Of a DNA stretch of 64,000 bases, positions 41,185-50,420 are shown one piece after another (the stretch's first letter is position 1; each line of letters opens with the position of its first letter). The notes below the pieces were generated by a model, which worked only from the letters and a program-made list of their open reading frames with translations, had not been told where the DNA came from and made no database searches. Location: NCBI RefSeq assembly GCF_000254135.1, contig NZ_AINS01000003.1, positions 1-64,000 of the forward strand, in the 5' to 3' direction. The translations under genes were made by a program, and so were the position numbers. Origin of the DNA: Campylobacter coli LMG 9860 (lineage in GTDB: Bacteria > Campylobacterota > Campylobacteria > Campylobacterales > Campylobacteraceae).

Positions 41185-41282
41185 TCTAAAATTCATTAAA
41201 GAAAAGTTTTTAAATTGATGAAGAAAAGTTAGTCAAAGCAAAATGGGTTTCAAAAATTTAATTTTTTTGGTAAAATTCCATT

Positions 41283-41528
41283 ATGAGAGTAGATAAATTT
41301 TTAAATGCGGTTAATATTACTAAAAGAAGAGCTATTTCTGAAGATATGTGTAGAAGTGGTGTAGTGGGGATTAATGGAGTGATAGTAAAGGCGAGCAAAG
41401 AGGTTAAGGTAGGAGATATTATCAGTTTGCATTTTACTGATTATACGCAAGAATATAAGGTTTTAGCTTTGCCCACTACTAAAAATATTCCAAAAAATGC
41501 ACAAAGTGAATATGTGGTGAAGTTATGA
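41283..41528 (+). CDS. S4 RNA-binding domain protein (Hsp15/YbcJ-like)
   Basis: 81 residues consisting almost only of an S4 fold: MRVDKFLNAVNITKRRAISEDMC, with VGINGVIVKASKEVKVGDII. Probably binds rRNA or tRNA as Hsp15-like proteins do. No ribosome site precedes the ATG, and a TAAAAT (41271-41276) lies only six bases upstream. ATGA overlap with tsaE. Confidence 0.82.
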   Translation: MRVDKFLNAVNITKRRAISEDMCRSGVVGINGVIVKASKEVKVGDIISLHFTDYTQEYKVLALPTTKNIPKNAQSEYVVKL

Positions 41529-41932
41529 AAGAATTTATTCTAGCTAAAAATGAACTCAATACCATGCTTCAAACTTTACCAAAACAAGGTGTTGTTTTAT
41601 TACAAGGAGAATTAGCTAGTGGTAAAACAAGCCTAGTGCAAGCTTGGGTTAGTTTTTTAAATTTAGATGAGAAAGTAGATTCTCCCACCTTTTCTATCAT
41701 GCAAAAATATGAAAATCAAGATATATGTATTTATCATTATGATATATATCAAGAGGGTTTAGAAGGACTTTTAAAAAATGGTTTGTTTGAGAATTTTTTT
41801 GAAGAGGGTTTACATTTGGTTGAATGGGGAGATGAGAATTTAAAAAAAGCTTTGCTAAAACTTGGAATTCCTAGCTTGGAAATAAAAATCAGTGTAGAAG
41901 ATGATAAAAGAAAGTATGTAATTTATGAGTAA
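41525..41932 (+). CDS. tsaE: tRNA threonylcarbamoyladenosine biosynthesis ATPase TsaE
   Basis: 135-residue ATPase needed with TsaB, TsaD and TsaC for the t6A modification of ANN-decoding tRNAs. Walker A LLQGELASGKTSLVQ near residue 25, DSPTFSIMQ and HYDIYQ, LVEWGD are family motifs. Overlaps its neighbours on both sides by a few bases. Confidence 0.93.
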   Translation: MKEFILAKNELNTMLQTLPKQGVVLLQGELASGKTSLVQAWVSFLNLDEKVDSPTFSIMQKYENQDICIYHYDIYQEGLEGLLKNGLFENFFEEGLHLVEWGDENLKKALLKLGIPSLEIKISVEDDKRKYVIYE

Positions 41933-42653
41933 ACTAGAAATTGTAAATTTAGAAAAAATTATTAAAAAAACAAAGATTATCCAAGGCATATCCTTAGAAT
42001 TAAATAGTGGTGAGGTTGTGGGACTTTTAGGGCCTAATGGAGCAGGAAAAACAACTACATTTTATATGATATGTGGACTAATATCTCCAAGTAGTGGAAA
42101 AGTGCTTTTAGATGGTTTAGATGTGACAAAAGATCCTTTAAACAAAAGAGCTAGATCAGGGATAGGTTATTTACCTCAAGAAAGTAGTATTTTTAAGGAT
42201 TTAAGCGTTGAAGATAATTTGCTTTTAGCTGCTCAAATTTTTTACAAGGATAAGAAAATTTTACATGAAAAAGTGGAGCAAATGCTCGAGCTTTTAAGTA
42301 TAGAACCTATTCGCTTAAGAAAAGGCTTAAGCTTAAGCGGTGGAGAAAGAAGACGATGTGAAATTGCAAGATCTTTGATGTGTGAGCCTAAATTTTTGCT
42401 TCTTGATGAGCCTTTTGCGGGGGTGGATCCTATTGCAGTGGCTGAAATTCAAAGTCTTATCAATGAACTTAAAAAGCTTGATATTGGAATTTTAATTACT
42501 GATCATAATGTTCGCGAAACTTTAGCAATTTGCGATAGAGCTTATGTAATAAGATCAGGCTCTTTACTTGCAAGTGGAAATGCTGAAGAAATAGCAAATA
42601 ATAAAGATGTTAAAAAATATTATTTAGGAGCGGAGTTTAAACTCCTTGATTGA
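41925..42653 (+). CDS. lptB: LPS export ABC transporter ATPase LptB
   Basis: ATPase that powers LOS extraction with LptFG. Walker A GLLGPNGAGKTTTFYM, ABC signature LSLSGGERRRCEIAR, Walker B FLLLDEPFAGVDP and switch His in ITDHNVRETL, in 242 residues. It precedes rpoN, an order common in Gram-negatives. Ends in TGATG with rpoN. Confidence 0.95.
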   Translation: MSKLEIVNLEKIIKKTKIIQGISLELNSGEVVGLLGPNGAGKTTTFYMICGLISPSSGKVLLDGLDVTKDPLNKRARSGIGYLPQESSIFKDLSVEDNLLLAAQIFYKDKKILHEKVEQMLELLSIEPIRLRKGLSLSGGERRRCEIARSLMCEPKFLLLDEPFAGVDPIAVAEIQSLINELKKLDIGILITDHNVRETLAICDRAYVIRSGSLLASGNAEEIANNKDVKKYYLGAEFKLLD

Positions 42654-43903
42654 TGTTAAGGCAAAAGACTACCCAGGCTCCTAAAACTAAGATTTCTCAA
42701 ACTCTGCGTTCGTGGTTGCCTATATTACAAGCAAATATAGAAGATTTAAAAGAAAATTTAGACAAATTCGCAGAAGAAAACCCTTTTTTAAGCGTTCAAG
42801 AACCCATTCAAACACACGAGCATAATAAAAATTATTTTGATTCTTTTTATAAACGCAACGCAAATTCGGCATTTGTGGATAATAAAGGTCTTGCCACAAA
42901 AAGCGTATATGAACTTCTTAATGAACAGATTATACCCCCTCTTTTTCCTACAAGTAAATCTCAAGAACTTGCAGGCAAAATCGTAGAATGTTTAAATCAT
43001 GAGGGATATTTTGAATACGATGAAGAAATTTTAAAAGATTATGATATAAATGAATTAGAGCGCATAAGAGCAAGATTTAAATTTCTTGATCCTGTGGGAG
43101 TGGGAGCAAAAGATTATAAAGAAGCTTTTTTATTTGCGCTAGAAAATATAGAACTTGATGCAGAGCTTTATGATTTTTGTAAAATGCTTATTCAGGATTT
43201 TGAAAATATACAAAATTACACTAAAGAGCCTTTATATAAGGAAGCATTAGCGATTTTTAAGCGTTTTAGCATACCGCCTTTTTTGGAGTATTTTGAAGAT
43301 TCTCGTGTTATTATACCCGATATCTTTGTTTATAGGGAAAATAATGAAATCAAGGTAAAAATCAATGATGATTATTATCCTGAAATTTCCATTGAAACTG
43401 ATGGTTTAACTCACGAATACTTAAATCACTACATCAAAGAAGCAAAAAATTTAGTTGATGCTTTAATGATGAGAAAAGCAACGCTTTATAAAATAGGACT
43501 CATGATAGTAGAATACCAATACGATTTTTTCATGGGTAAGGATATTAAACCTATGACTTTTAAAGACTTAGCTCTTGATTTAGAGCGCAATGCTTCAACT
43601 ATTTCAAGAGCAGTGGCAAATAAATACCTAAGTTGTGATAGAGGGCTTATCCCTTTGCGTGATTTTTTTGCTTTTGCACTTGATGAAGAGGGCGAGACTT
43701 CAAATGTGGGCGTTAAGGATTTTGTTGCAAATTTGGTTAAAAATGAAAATCGCTCAAAACCTTTAAGTGATAGTAAAATCCTAGAGTTGATTAAAAAAGA
43801 ATTTAAAGTCGATATAGGACGACGCACTATTACTAAATATCGCAAACACTTAAATATACCAAGTTCAACGGATAGAAAAAAATTATATGAACTTGAAGGA
43901 TAA
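42653..43903 (+). CDS. rpoN: RNA polymerase sigma-54 factor
   Basis: Sigma-54, which in Campylobacter directs middle and late flagellar genes with FlgR. N-terminal Gln-rich activator region (MLRQKTTQAPKTKISQTL), core-binding domain, HTH and the RpoN box near the C-terminus (GRRTITKYRKHLNIP). 416 residues from the ATG at 42653, which overlaps the lptB stop; a TTG three bases earlier is less likely. A sigma-54 promoter for flgH lies at 59824 in this window. Confidence 0.95.
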   Translation: MLRQKTTQAPKTKISQTLRSWLPILQANIEDLKENLDKFAEENPFLSVQEPIQTHEHNKNYFDSFYKRNANSAFVDNKGLATKSVYELLNEQIIPPLFPTSKSQELAGKIVECLNHEGYFEYDEEILKDYDINELERIRARFKFLDPVGVGAKDYKEAFLFALENIELDAELYDFCKMLIQDFENIQNYTKEPLYKEALAIFKRFSIPPFLEYFEDSRVIIPDIFVYRENNEIKVKINDDYYPEISIETDGLTHEYLNHYIKEAKNLVDALMMRKATLYKIGLMIVEYQYDFFMGKDIKPMTFKDLALDLERNASTISRAVANKYLSCDRGLIPLRDFFAFALDEEGETSNVGVKDFVANLVKNENRSKPLSDSKILELIKKEFKVDIGRRTITKYRKHLNIPSSTDRKKLYELEG

Positions 43904-44038
43904 TGCTTAAATTTATCATTTCTTTAATCTTGCAAATCAAAAATATAAAAATACACTGAATTTGTATGAATGTTATTTTAATGTATATTTTAATATTTAT
44001 TGGTATATTATTTTAACTATATGTTTTTTTTATTTAAA

Positions 44039-44057
44039 ATTGTGCTATAATCACAAT
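44039..44057 (+). promoter_or_regulatory. dcuB promoter with overlapping inverted repeat
   Basis: TATAAT at 44046-44051 with an upstream TG is a good -10. It lies exactly in the centre of a perfect inverted repeat, ATTGTG (44039-44044) and CACAAT (44052-44057). Such a symmetric site over a -10 looks like a repressor operator. AAAGGAG before the ATG at 44091 is the ribosome site. The rest of the 187-base gap is AT-rich with no other feature seen. Confidence 0.6.
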
Positions 44058-44090
44058 AATTTTTAAATTTATTCCATAAAAGGAGTTAAA

Positions 44091-45515
44091 ATGGACTTTT
44101 TAACCAGTCTAGATGAGAGTATTCAGTTTTTGATACAAATCATCATTGTTTTAATTTGTCTTTTTTACGGTGCAAAAAAAGGTGGTATAGCTCTTGGCTT
44201 ACTCGGTGGTATAGGTATTTTAATGCTTGTTTTTGCTTTTCATATAAAACCTGGAAAGCCCGCTATAGATGTAATGCTTACTATCTTAGCTGTGGTTGTT
44301 GCAAGTGCGACTTTACAAGCAAGTGGCGGTCTTGATGTAATGCTTCAAATAGCTGAAAGAATTTTAAGACGCAATCCTAAATTCTTAACCATTTTAGCTC
44401 CCTTTGTAACTTGCTTTTTAACCATACTTTGTGGGACAGGACATGTGGTTTATACTATTATGCCTATTATTTATGACATAGCGATTAAAAATGGAATTCG
44501 TCCAGAACGCCCTATGGCAGCAGCTTCTATATCTTCACAAATGGGTATTATTGCAAGTCCTGTTTCTGTTGCAGTTGTGAGTTTAACAGCTTTGCTTTTA
44601 AATGCAGAACATAAATTAGCAGGTTTTGATGGCTATATCAATCTTCTTCAAATTACTATACCTAGTACGCTTTTTGGTGTTTTATGTGTGGGAATTTTTT
44701 CTTGGTTTAGAGGAAAAGATTTGGATAAAGATGAGGTTTTTCAAGAAAAACTTAAAGATCCTGAATTTAAAAAATATGTTTATGGTGATTCTAAAACACT
44801 TTTAGGTGTTCAACTTCCAAAAAGCAATTGGATTGCAATGTGGATTTTCTTAGGAGCTATTGCTTTAGTGGCTTTATTAGGTATATTTGATTCTTTACGC
44901 CCAAATTGGGGACAAGTTGTAAAAAATGGTATTCCTCAAGTAGATGCTTTAGGCAATCCTAAAATGGATATTTTATCTATGGTTTCAGTGATTCAAATGT
45001 TCATGCTTTTAGCAGGTTCTTTGATTATTATCTTTACTAAAACAGATGTAAAAAAAATCGGCTCAAATGAGATTTTTAAATCCGGTATGATAGCTCTTGT
45101 TGCAGTTTTTGGAATTTCTTGGATGGCTGATACTATGTTTGCTGTTCATACTCCTATGATGAAAAAAGCTCTTGGAGATGTAGTTGTAGATTATCCTTGG
45201 ACTTATGCAATCATGCTTTTACTTATTTCAAAATTTGTAAACTCTCAAGCAGCAGCTATTGCAGCTTTTGTTCCTTTGGCCTTAGGAATAGGTGTTGAAC
45301 CAGGTGTGATTGTGGCTTTTGCGGCAGCTTGCTATGGGTATTATATTTTACCAACTTATCCAAGTGACTTAGCGACTATACAATTTGATAGATCGGGTAC
45401 GACTCATATAGGTAAATTTGTTATCAATCATAGTTTTATTTTACCAGGTCTTATAGGTGTGATTAGTTCTTGTGTTGCGGGATATTTCTTAGCTTTAGCA
45501 GCAGGATATCTTTAA
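44091..45515 (+). CDS. dcuB: Anaerobic C4-dicarboxylate transporter DcuB
   Basis: Inner-membrane fumarate/succinate antiporter of the Dcu family, 474 residues, with about 11 hydrophobic segments. The [20 protein letters not shown] stretch and the [16 protein letters not shown] region are typical. In C. jejuni it supports fumarate respiration and aspartate use under low oxygen. It stands alone with its own promoter and terminator. Confidence 0.92.
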   Translation: MDFLTSLDESIQFLIQIIIVLICLFYGAKKGGIALGLLGGIGILMLVFAFHIKPGKPAIDVMLTILAVVVASATLQASGGLDVMLQIAERILRRNPKFLTILAPFVTCFLTILCGTGHVVYTIMPIIYDIAIKNGIRPERPMAAASISSQMGIIASPVSVAVVSLTALLLNAEHKLAGFDGYINLLQITIPSTLFGVLCVGIFSWFRGKDLDKDEVFQEKLKDPEFKKYVYGDSKTLLGVQLPKSNWIAMWIFLGAIALVALLGIFDSLRPNWGQVVKNGIPQVDALGNPKMDILSMVSVIQMFMLLAGSLIIIFTKTDVKKIGSNEIFKSGMIALVAVFGISWMADTMFAVHTPMMKKALGDVVVDYPWTYAIMLLLISKFVNSQAAAIAAFVPLALGIGVEPGVIVAFAAACYGYYILPTYPSDLATIQFDRSGTTHIGKFVINHSFILPGLIGVISSCVAGYFLALAAGYL

Positions 45516-45517
45516 TA

Positions 45518-45541
45518 TTTTGCAGGATTTTTCCTGCAAAA
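45518..45541. terminator. Terminator between dcuB and uvrB
   Basis: TTTTGCAGG (45518-45526) and CCTGCAAAA (45533-45541) form a perfect 9-base stem with a 6-base loop, between convergent genes. A-rich and T-rich flanks let it act in both directions. Confidence 0.75.
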
Positions 45542-45549
45542 TAAAAATA

Positions 45550-47523
45550 CTATAAATCTTTTAATTTATTGATCTCATCTCTTAAAGTCGCTGCTTTTTC
45601 AAATTCGAGCGCTTTAGCAGCTTCAAGCATTTGTTTACGAAGCTCTTTTACGATTTTAGCTCTTTCATTAGCAGGCATTTTTTCAAATTTTTTACCTTTG
45701 CGATAAATTTCTCCTAAGTTTTCTTCATTTTTTAAACTTTCTTCGATGTGTCGCTTGACTGAAGTTGGGGTGATGTTATGTTTTTGATTGTAAGCTTCTT
45801 GAAGTTTGCGACGCTCATTTGTAGTATCCATAGCTTCTTGCATGGATTTTGTAATCTTTTTGCAAAAGAGTAAAACTTTACCATTGACATTTCTAGCAGC
45901 TCTTCCCATGGTTTGGATTAAACTTGTAGTGCTTCTTAAAAAACCCTCCTTATCTGCGTCCATAATGGCAATAAGCGAAACCTCAGGCAAATCAAGTCCT
46001 TCTCTAAGTAAATTTATACCTATTAACATATCAAAAGCACCGCTTCTTAAGCCTCTTATGATTTCATTGCGTTCTATTGCATCAATATCTGAATGCATGT
46101 ATTTTACTTTAATACCAAGTTCTAAATAATACCTTGTAAGCTCTTCAGCTAGTTTTTTAGTCAACACAGTAACTAAAACGCGTTCGTTTCTTTGTATAAC
46201 TTTTTTGGCTTCATCAAATAAAATTTCAACTTGATTATCGCTATCTTTAAGTTCTATCAAAGGATCAAGTAATCCTGTTGGACGCATAATTTGATGAAAG
46301 ATATTTTCCTTACTAAGTTCAAGCTCAAGCGGGGCAGGGGTGGCTGAAACAAAAAGAAACTGACAATCTTTATGGATAAATTCATCAAACATTAAAGGAC
46401 GATTATCAAGAGCTGATGGAAGACGAAAACCATAATCTACCAAGGTTTGTTTTCTGCTTCTATCTCCTGCAAACATACCTCTAAATTGTGGTAAAGAAAC
46501 ATGGCTTTCATCGACTATAACAAGAAATTTCCTATTTTTAATCGCAAAATAATCAAAAAGTGTATAAGGCGTATCGCCTTCTTTAAGCCCTGTTAAATGT
46601 CTAGCATAATTTTCAACGCCTTTGCACATCCCTGTGCTTGTAAGCATTTCAAGATCAAATTCAACGCGTTGTTTAAGGCGTTGGTATTCTACAAGCTTGT
46701 TTTCATGTTCAAATTGCGCCAAACGCTCATTAAGTTCTATCTTTATATCTTTAATAGCTTGCTTTAATCTAGTTTCTCCTACACTAAATTGACTTGTAGG
46801 ATAAAGTATGAAGCGTTTTAAATCTTTGCCTTTTTTATTTTCTAAAACATTATAATGATACATTGCATCCAGTTCATCACCAAAAAATTCAAGTCTTACT
46901 ACTTCATCTTCGTAATAAGCAGGATAAATATCTATAATATCACCTTGTACGCGAAAATCAGCACGATCAAAGAAATTATCATTTCTTTTATAACCCATGT
47001 CTACAAGTTTCTTTAAAAGTTCTTTTTGTGAAATTTGCATGTCTAGTTCAAAGATTAAAACCATTCCTATGTATTCATTTGGATTTCCAAGTCCATAATT
47101 AGCCGAGACACTAGCGATACAAACCACATCCTCATAGCTTAAAAGCGAAGCAGTTGCGCTAAGTCTTAAGCGTTCTAGATCCTCATTTGTGGAGCTATCT
47201 TTTTCTATAAAAACATCGGTGCGCGGTATATAAGCTTCAGGCTGATAATAATCATAATAAGAAATAAAATATTCCACATGGTTCTTAGAAAAAAAACCTT
47301 TAAATTCGCTATAAAGCTGGGCGCAAAGGCTTTTGTTATGACTCATGATAAGGGTTGGCATATTGAGTTCTTTTATGACATTTGCCATGGTAAAAGTCTT
47401 TCCGCTTCCTGTTACGCCGAGTAGGGTTTGATATTTATTACCTTTTTTTATGCTTTTGACAATACCTTGTATTGCTTGTTCTTGATCAGGACTTGGTTTA
47501 AAATCGCTTGTAAGTTCTAACAT
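45550..47523 (-). CDS. uvrB: UvrABC system protein B
   Basis: Helicase-like damage-verification subunit of nucleotide excision repair, 657 residues. Walker [15 protein letters not shown] near residue 40, the beta-hairpin region [15 protein letters not shown], helicase motifs ([19 protein letters not shown]) and the C-terminal UVR domain ([19 protein letters not shown]) for UvrC contact. Confidence 0.97.
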   Translation of the reverse strand: MLELTSDFKPSPDQEQAIQGIVKSIKKGNKYQTLLGVTGSGKTFTMANVIKELNMPTLIMSHNKSLCAQLYSEFKGFFSKNHVEYFISYYDYYQPEAYIPRTDVFIEKDSSTNEDLERLRLSATASLLSYEDVVCIASVSANYGLGNPNEYIGMVLIFELDMQISQKELLKKLVDMGYKRNDNFFDRADFRVQGDIIDIYPAYYEDEVVRLEFFGDELDAMYHYNVLENKKGKDLKRFILYPTSQFSVGETRLKQAIKDIKIELNERLAQFEHENKLVEYQRLKQRVEFDLEMLTSTGMCKGVENYARHLTGLKEGDTPYTLFDYFAIKNRKFLVIVDESHVSLPQFRGMFAGDRSRKQTLVDYGFRLPSALDNRPLMFDEFIHKDCQFLFVSATPAPLELELSKENIFHQIMRPTGLLDPLIELKDSDNQVEILFDEAKKVIQRNERVLVTVLTKKLAEELTRYYLELGIKVKYMHSDIDAIERNEIIRGLRSGAFDMLIGINLLREGLDLPEVSLIAIMDADKEGFLRSTTSLIQTMGRAARNVNGKVLLFCKKITKSMQEAMDTTNERRKLQEAYNQKHNITPTSVKRHIEESLKNEENLGEIYRKGKKFEKMPANERAKIVKELRKQMLEAAKALEFEKAATLRDEINKLKDL

Positions 47524-47623
47524 TTTCCCACTTTTTGAAAGTTTTTTAGAAAAATTCTAAAAGAAAATGCTTTAATTAAAAATTAATTGACTATAAAAAA
47601 CCTAAATTTAAATTTTTTTTTGC

Positions 47624-47629
47624 TACAAT
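47624..47629 (+). promoter_or_regulatory. Putative -10 upstream of the small coiled-coil gene
   Basis: TGCTACAAT after a T-rich run forms an extended -10 element 48 bases before the ATG at 47677. It would drive the 76-residue gene, the 81-residue gene, the pseudopilin and priA, which are linked by overlaps. Confidence 0.5.
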
Positions 47630-47676
47630 TACAAAAAATATTTTTATTTTAAATTTCTATAGCAGAAGGCAAATTT

Positions 47677-47907
47677 ATGTTTGATGAAAAAATTATTAAC
47701 ACAATGTCAGATAAAGTCAATGAGTTGATTGAAAAATACAACGAAGTGTGCGAAGCAAATGAAAATTTAAGAAACGAACTTGTAAGCGTAAAAGCGCAAA
47801 ATGAAGCAAAGAGTAATCAAATCATGCGTTTGGAAGAAGAGCTTAAGTCTCGCAATATAGAAAGTGAAGATATTTTCAAAAAAATAGAGGCTGTACTTGG
47901 CAAGTGA
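47677..47907 (+). CDS. Small coiled-coil protein
   Basis: 76 residues, strongly predicted coiled coil by heptad pattern (LIEKYNEVCEANENLRNEL, then MRLEEELKSRN). No other motif. The size and makeup recall ZapB-like or other small division-associated coiled coils, but I do not recognise the family. It overlaps the next gene by 11 bases and begins a run ending in priA. Confidence 0.7.
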   Translation: MFDEKIINTMSDKVNELIEKYNEVCEANENLRNELVSVKAQNEAKSNQIMRLEEELKSRNIESEDIFKKIEAVLGK

Positions 47908-48142
47908 TAATTTAAAACAAGTTATTATCAATGTTTCTGCAAAGGATTTCATTGTTAAATGCAGTGGAGAATTTGCAAATTTTTTAGAAGATGATATCGC
48001 TCTTATTTCTGGTGGGACTAAAAAAATAGAATTAAAGCGTTTCGTCGATGCTTTTGTAAAAAAAAGCTATGAGAATTATATCTTAGAAAGAGAACTTAAA
48101 AAACTTATAAAAGCGATCAATGAAGAACTCCCTGTAAAATGA
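47897..48142 (+). CDS. Hypothetical small protein
   Basis: 81 residues with no motif I recognise. The TTG at 47897 is the likely start because it gives translational coupling with the previous gene; it ends in an ATGA overlap with the pseudopilin gene. Conservation of this position in C. jejuni (Cj0682) and the tight spacing argue that it is real. Confidence 0.65.
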   Translation: MASDNLKQVIINVSAKDFIVKCSGEFANFLEDDIALISGGTKKIELKRFVDAFVKKSYENYILERELKKLIKAINEELPVK

Positions 48143-48585
48143 AAAAGGCTTTTACTCTCTTAGAGCTTGTTTTTGTGATATTGATTTTGGGGATATTGGC
48201 AAGTTTAAGCTTCTCTTTTGCCAATCAAAATAAAAACGATGCGAAATTATTAAAATTGAAAATAGATTATGAAATGCTAAATTCAGCCCTATCCCTTATG
48301 CGTACTCAAGTTGAACTCAAACAAATCAGTTCTTTTTCTCCTAATCTTGATGAAGCAAAAATCAACACTCAAAAAGAAAAACTTTTTTACTGCCAAACTA
48401 GTCAAAATTGCACCTATTCTTTGCTTCATACACCTATTTATTCTAGTTTTAATGCTTGGATGAAAACAGCACCCAATCGATATAGATTTTTTTTAAATAC
48501 AAAAGAATGGGTTGATTTTTTTTATAATGCTGATTTTGCTATTTTAGAATGTTTGAGTGAAAAATATTGTAAAGAATTATTATGA
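48139..48585 (+). CDS. Type IV pilin-like (pseudopilin) protein
   Basis: 148 residues. The N-terminus is a class III signal: MKKA then FTLLELVFVILILGILASL, with Glu5 of the mature protein and a hydrophobic helix, as cut and methylated by a prepilin peptidase. Two Cys pairs in the C-terminal part may form disulfides. Campylobacter has no type IV pilus but uses type II secretion-like parts for DNA uptake; a role in competence is inferred. Overlaps both neighbours by 4 bases. Confidence 0.8.
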   Translation: MKKAFTLLELVFVILILGILASLSFSFANQNKNDAKLLKLKIDYEMLNSALSLMRTQVELKQISSFSPNLDEAKINTQKEKLFYCQTSQNCTYSLLHTPIYSSFNAWMKTAPNRYRFFLNTKEWVDFFYNADFAILECLSEKYCKELL

Positions 48586-50420
48586 GATATTATGAATTAG
48601 CGGTTTTTGGATTTTATTTGCAAAATTTAACCTTTCATAGTAAGGAAGAAATTCCAGCTTTAAGAGAGGTGATTATTGATTTAAAAAATAAAAAAAATCT
48701 TAGAGCTTTAGTATTGAAAGAATGCCAAAAGCCCGAATTTCAGACAAAAGAGATTAAAGAAATTACATCTTTTTCATTAAGCTGTGTACAATTTGAATTG
48801 GCGAAATTTATTTCGTATTATTATTCTTCAAAGCTAGGTTTTGTATTAGGACTTTTTTCTACTTATCAAACTTACACTTGTGATCTGATTAAAATAGAAA
48901 ATGAACCCAAATTAAGCCAAAAACAAAAAGAAGCTTTGGAATTTATAAAAGCTAATCCCACTTCTTTGCTTTTTGCAGATACAGGTAGTGGAAAAACTGA
49001 AATTTATATTTGCTTAATAAAACAATATTTAGAGCAAGGAAAACAAGTTTTACTTTTAATGCCAGAAATTTCTCTTACTCCACAGATGCAAAAGCGCTTA
49101 GAGGTGTATTTTAAAGATAAATTTTTTCTATGGCATTCTAAAATTTCAAAGAAAAAAAAGCAAGAAAATTTAGAGCGTTTTTGCAAGGGTGAAGCACTTT
49201 TGGTCGCAGGAGCAAGATCGGCTTTATTTTTACCTTTTGTAAATTTAGGGCTTATTATAGTGGATGAAGAGCATGATAATTCTTACAAAGCGTCTAATCA
49301 ACCCTATATTAATGCTAGAGATTTAGCGCTTTTTTTAGGCTCGAAATTTGATATCAAAGTGCTTTTGGGCTCAGCTACTCCTTCTTTAACGAGTTTTTAT
49401 AAGCAAAAGAGTTTTAGGCTTAAGGGTACTTTTTTTGAAAGCAAAAAACATTTTTTATATGATGAAAATGAACTAGACATAACTCCTATGCTTTTAGGTG
49501 AGTTGAAAAAAAGCTTGGAAAATCAAAAGCAAGCTATCATTTTCTTACCTGCTAGGGCTAATTTTAGACAAATTGTATGTAAAGATTGTGGGCAAACTAT
49601 AAAATGTCCTTTTTGTTCTATTGCTATGAGTTTGCATAAAAAAAGAAATGTTTTAAAGTGTCATTATTGTAATTATACTTCTTTAATAGAGCAAAATTGT
49701 CCTAGCTGTCAAGGTGCAATGCTAGAGGCTAGGAAGATGGGCACGGCAGAATTGCAAGAGCTTTTGCAAGAAGCTTTACCTCTAGCAAGGATAGCCAAAT
49801 TTGACAGCGATGAGATTACGAGTATTCGAAAGCTTAATGCTGTTTTGAAAGATTTTAATGAAAATAAGATCGATATACTTATAGGAACTTCTATGCTTGC
49901 TAAAGGACATGATTATCATAGTGTGGATTTGAGTGTTATCTTGGGGCTTGATGAGTATCTATTTCGACCTAATTTTAAGGCAAGTGAAGAAACTTTAGCT
50001 TTGGCTATGCAAGTAGCAGGAAGAGCAGGGCGCAAAGGTGAGGGAAGGGTACTTTTGCAAACTAAAAATAGGAATTTCTTTGAAAGATATATAGAGGATT
50101 ATGATAGCTTTTTGCAAGATGAATTAGAAAACAGAAAAGATCTTTATCCTCCTTTTAAGCGTCTTTTGAGAATTGTCATCGAAGATAAAGAACAAAAGCA
50201 GGCTCAAAATTTATGTCAGAAATTAGTTGATCAGATTAGTGGCACTTTAAAAGTTGAAATCATAGGATATGGAGCTTGCAGCATAGAAATGCTAAAAGGA
50301 CAATATCGTTTTTATATATTGCTTCGTAGTGATTTTTATAAGGTCTTAATTAAGATACAAGAATATGCTTTAAATTTTAAAAATGTTAGTGTAGATATAG
50401 ATCCTATTGATTTTTTATAG
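48582..50420 (+). CDS. priA: Primosomal helicase PriA
   Basis: Superfamily 2 helicase that restarts stalled forks, 612 residues. Walker A LFADTGSGKTEIY, DEEHDNSYK, zinc-binding cysteines in CKDCG, CPFCS, CHYCN and CPSCQ, and GTSMLAKGHDYHSV. Slightly short at the N-terminal DNA-binding domain. Its last 17 bases overlap the convergent cytidylyltransferase gene. Confidence 0.93.
   Translation: MRYYELAVFGFYLQNLTFHSKEEIPALREVIIDLKNKKNLRALVLKECQKPEFQTKEIKEITSFSLSCVQFELAKFISYYYSSKLGFVLGLFSTYQTYTCDLIKIENEPKLSQKQKEALEFIKANPTSLLFADTGSGKTEIYICLIKQYLEQGKQVLLLMPEISLTPQMQKRLEVYFKDKFFLWHSKISKKKKQENLERFCKGEALLVAGARSALFLPFVNLGLIIVDEEHDNSYKASNQPYINARDLALFLGSKFDIKVLLGSATPSLTSFYKQKSFRLKGTFFESKKHFLYDENELDITPMLLGELKKSLENQKQAIIFLPARANFRQIVCKDCGQTIKCPFCSIAMSLHKKRNVLKCHYCNYTSLIEQNCPSCQGAMLEARKMGTAELQELLQEALPLARIAKFDSDEITSIRKLNAVLKDFNENKIDILIGTSMLAKGHDYHSVDLSVILGLDEYLFRPNFKASEETLALAMQVAGRAGRKGEGRVLLQTKNRNFFERYIEDYDSFLQDELENRKDLYPPFKRLLRIVIEDKEQKQAQNLCQKLVDQISGTLKVEIIGYGACSIEMLKGQYRFYILLRSDFYKVLIKIQEYALNFKNVSVDIDPIDFL

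Noticed and set aside
43486-43845. 119-residue frame opposite rpoN
   Set aside because: Shadow of the conserved RpoN C-terminal domain; no start signal or motif.
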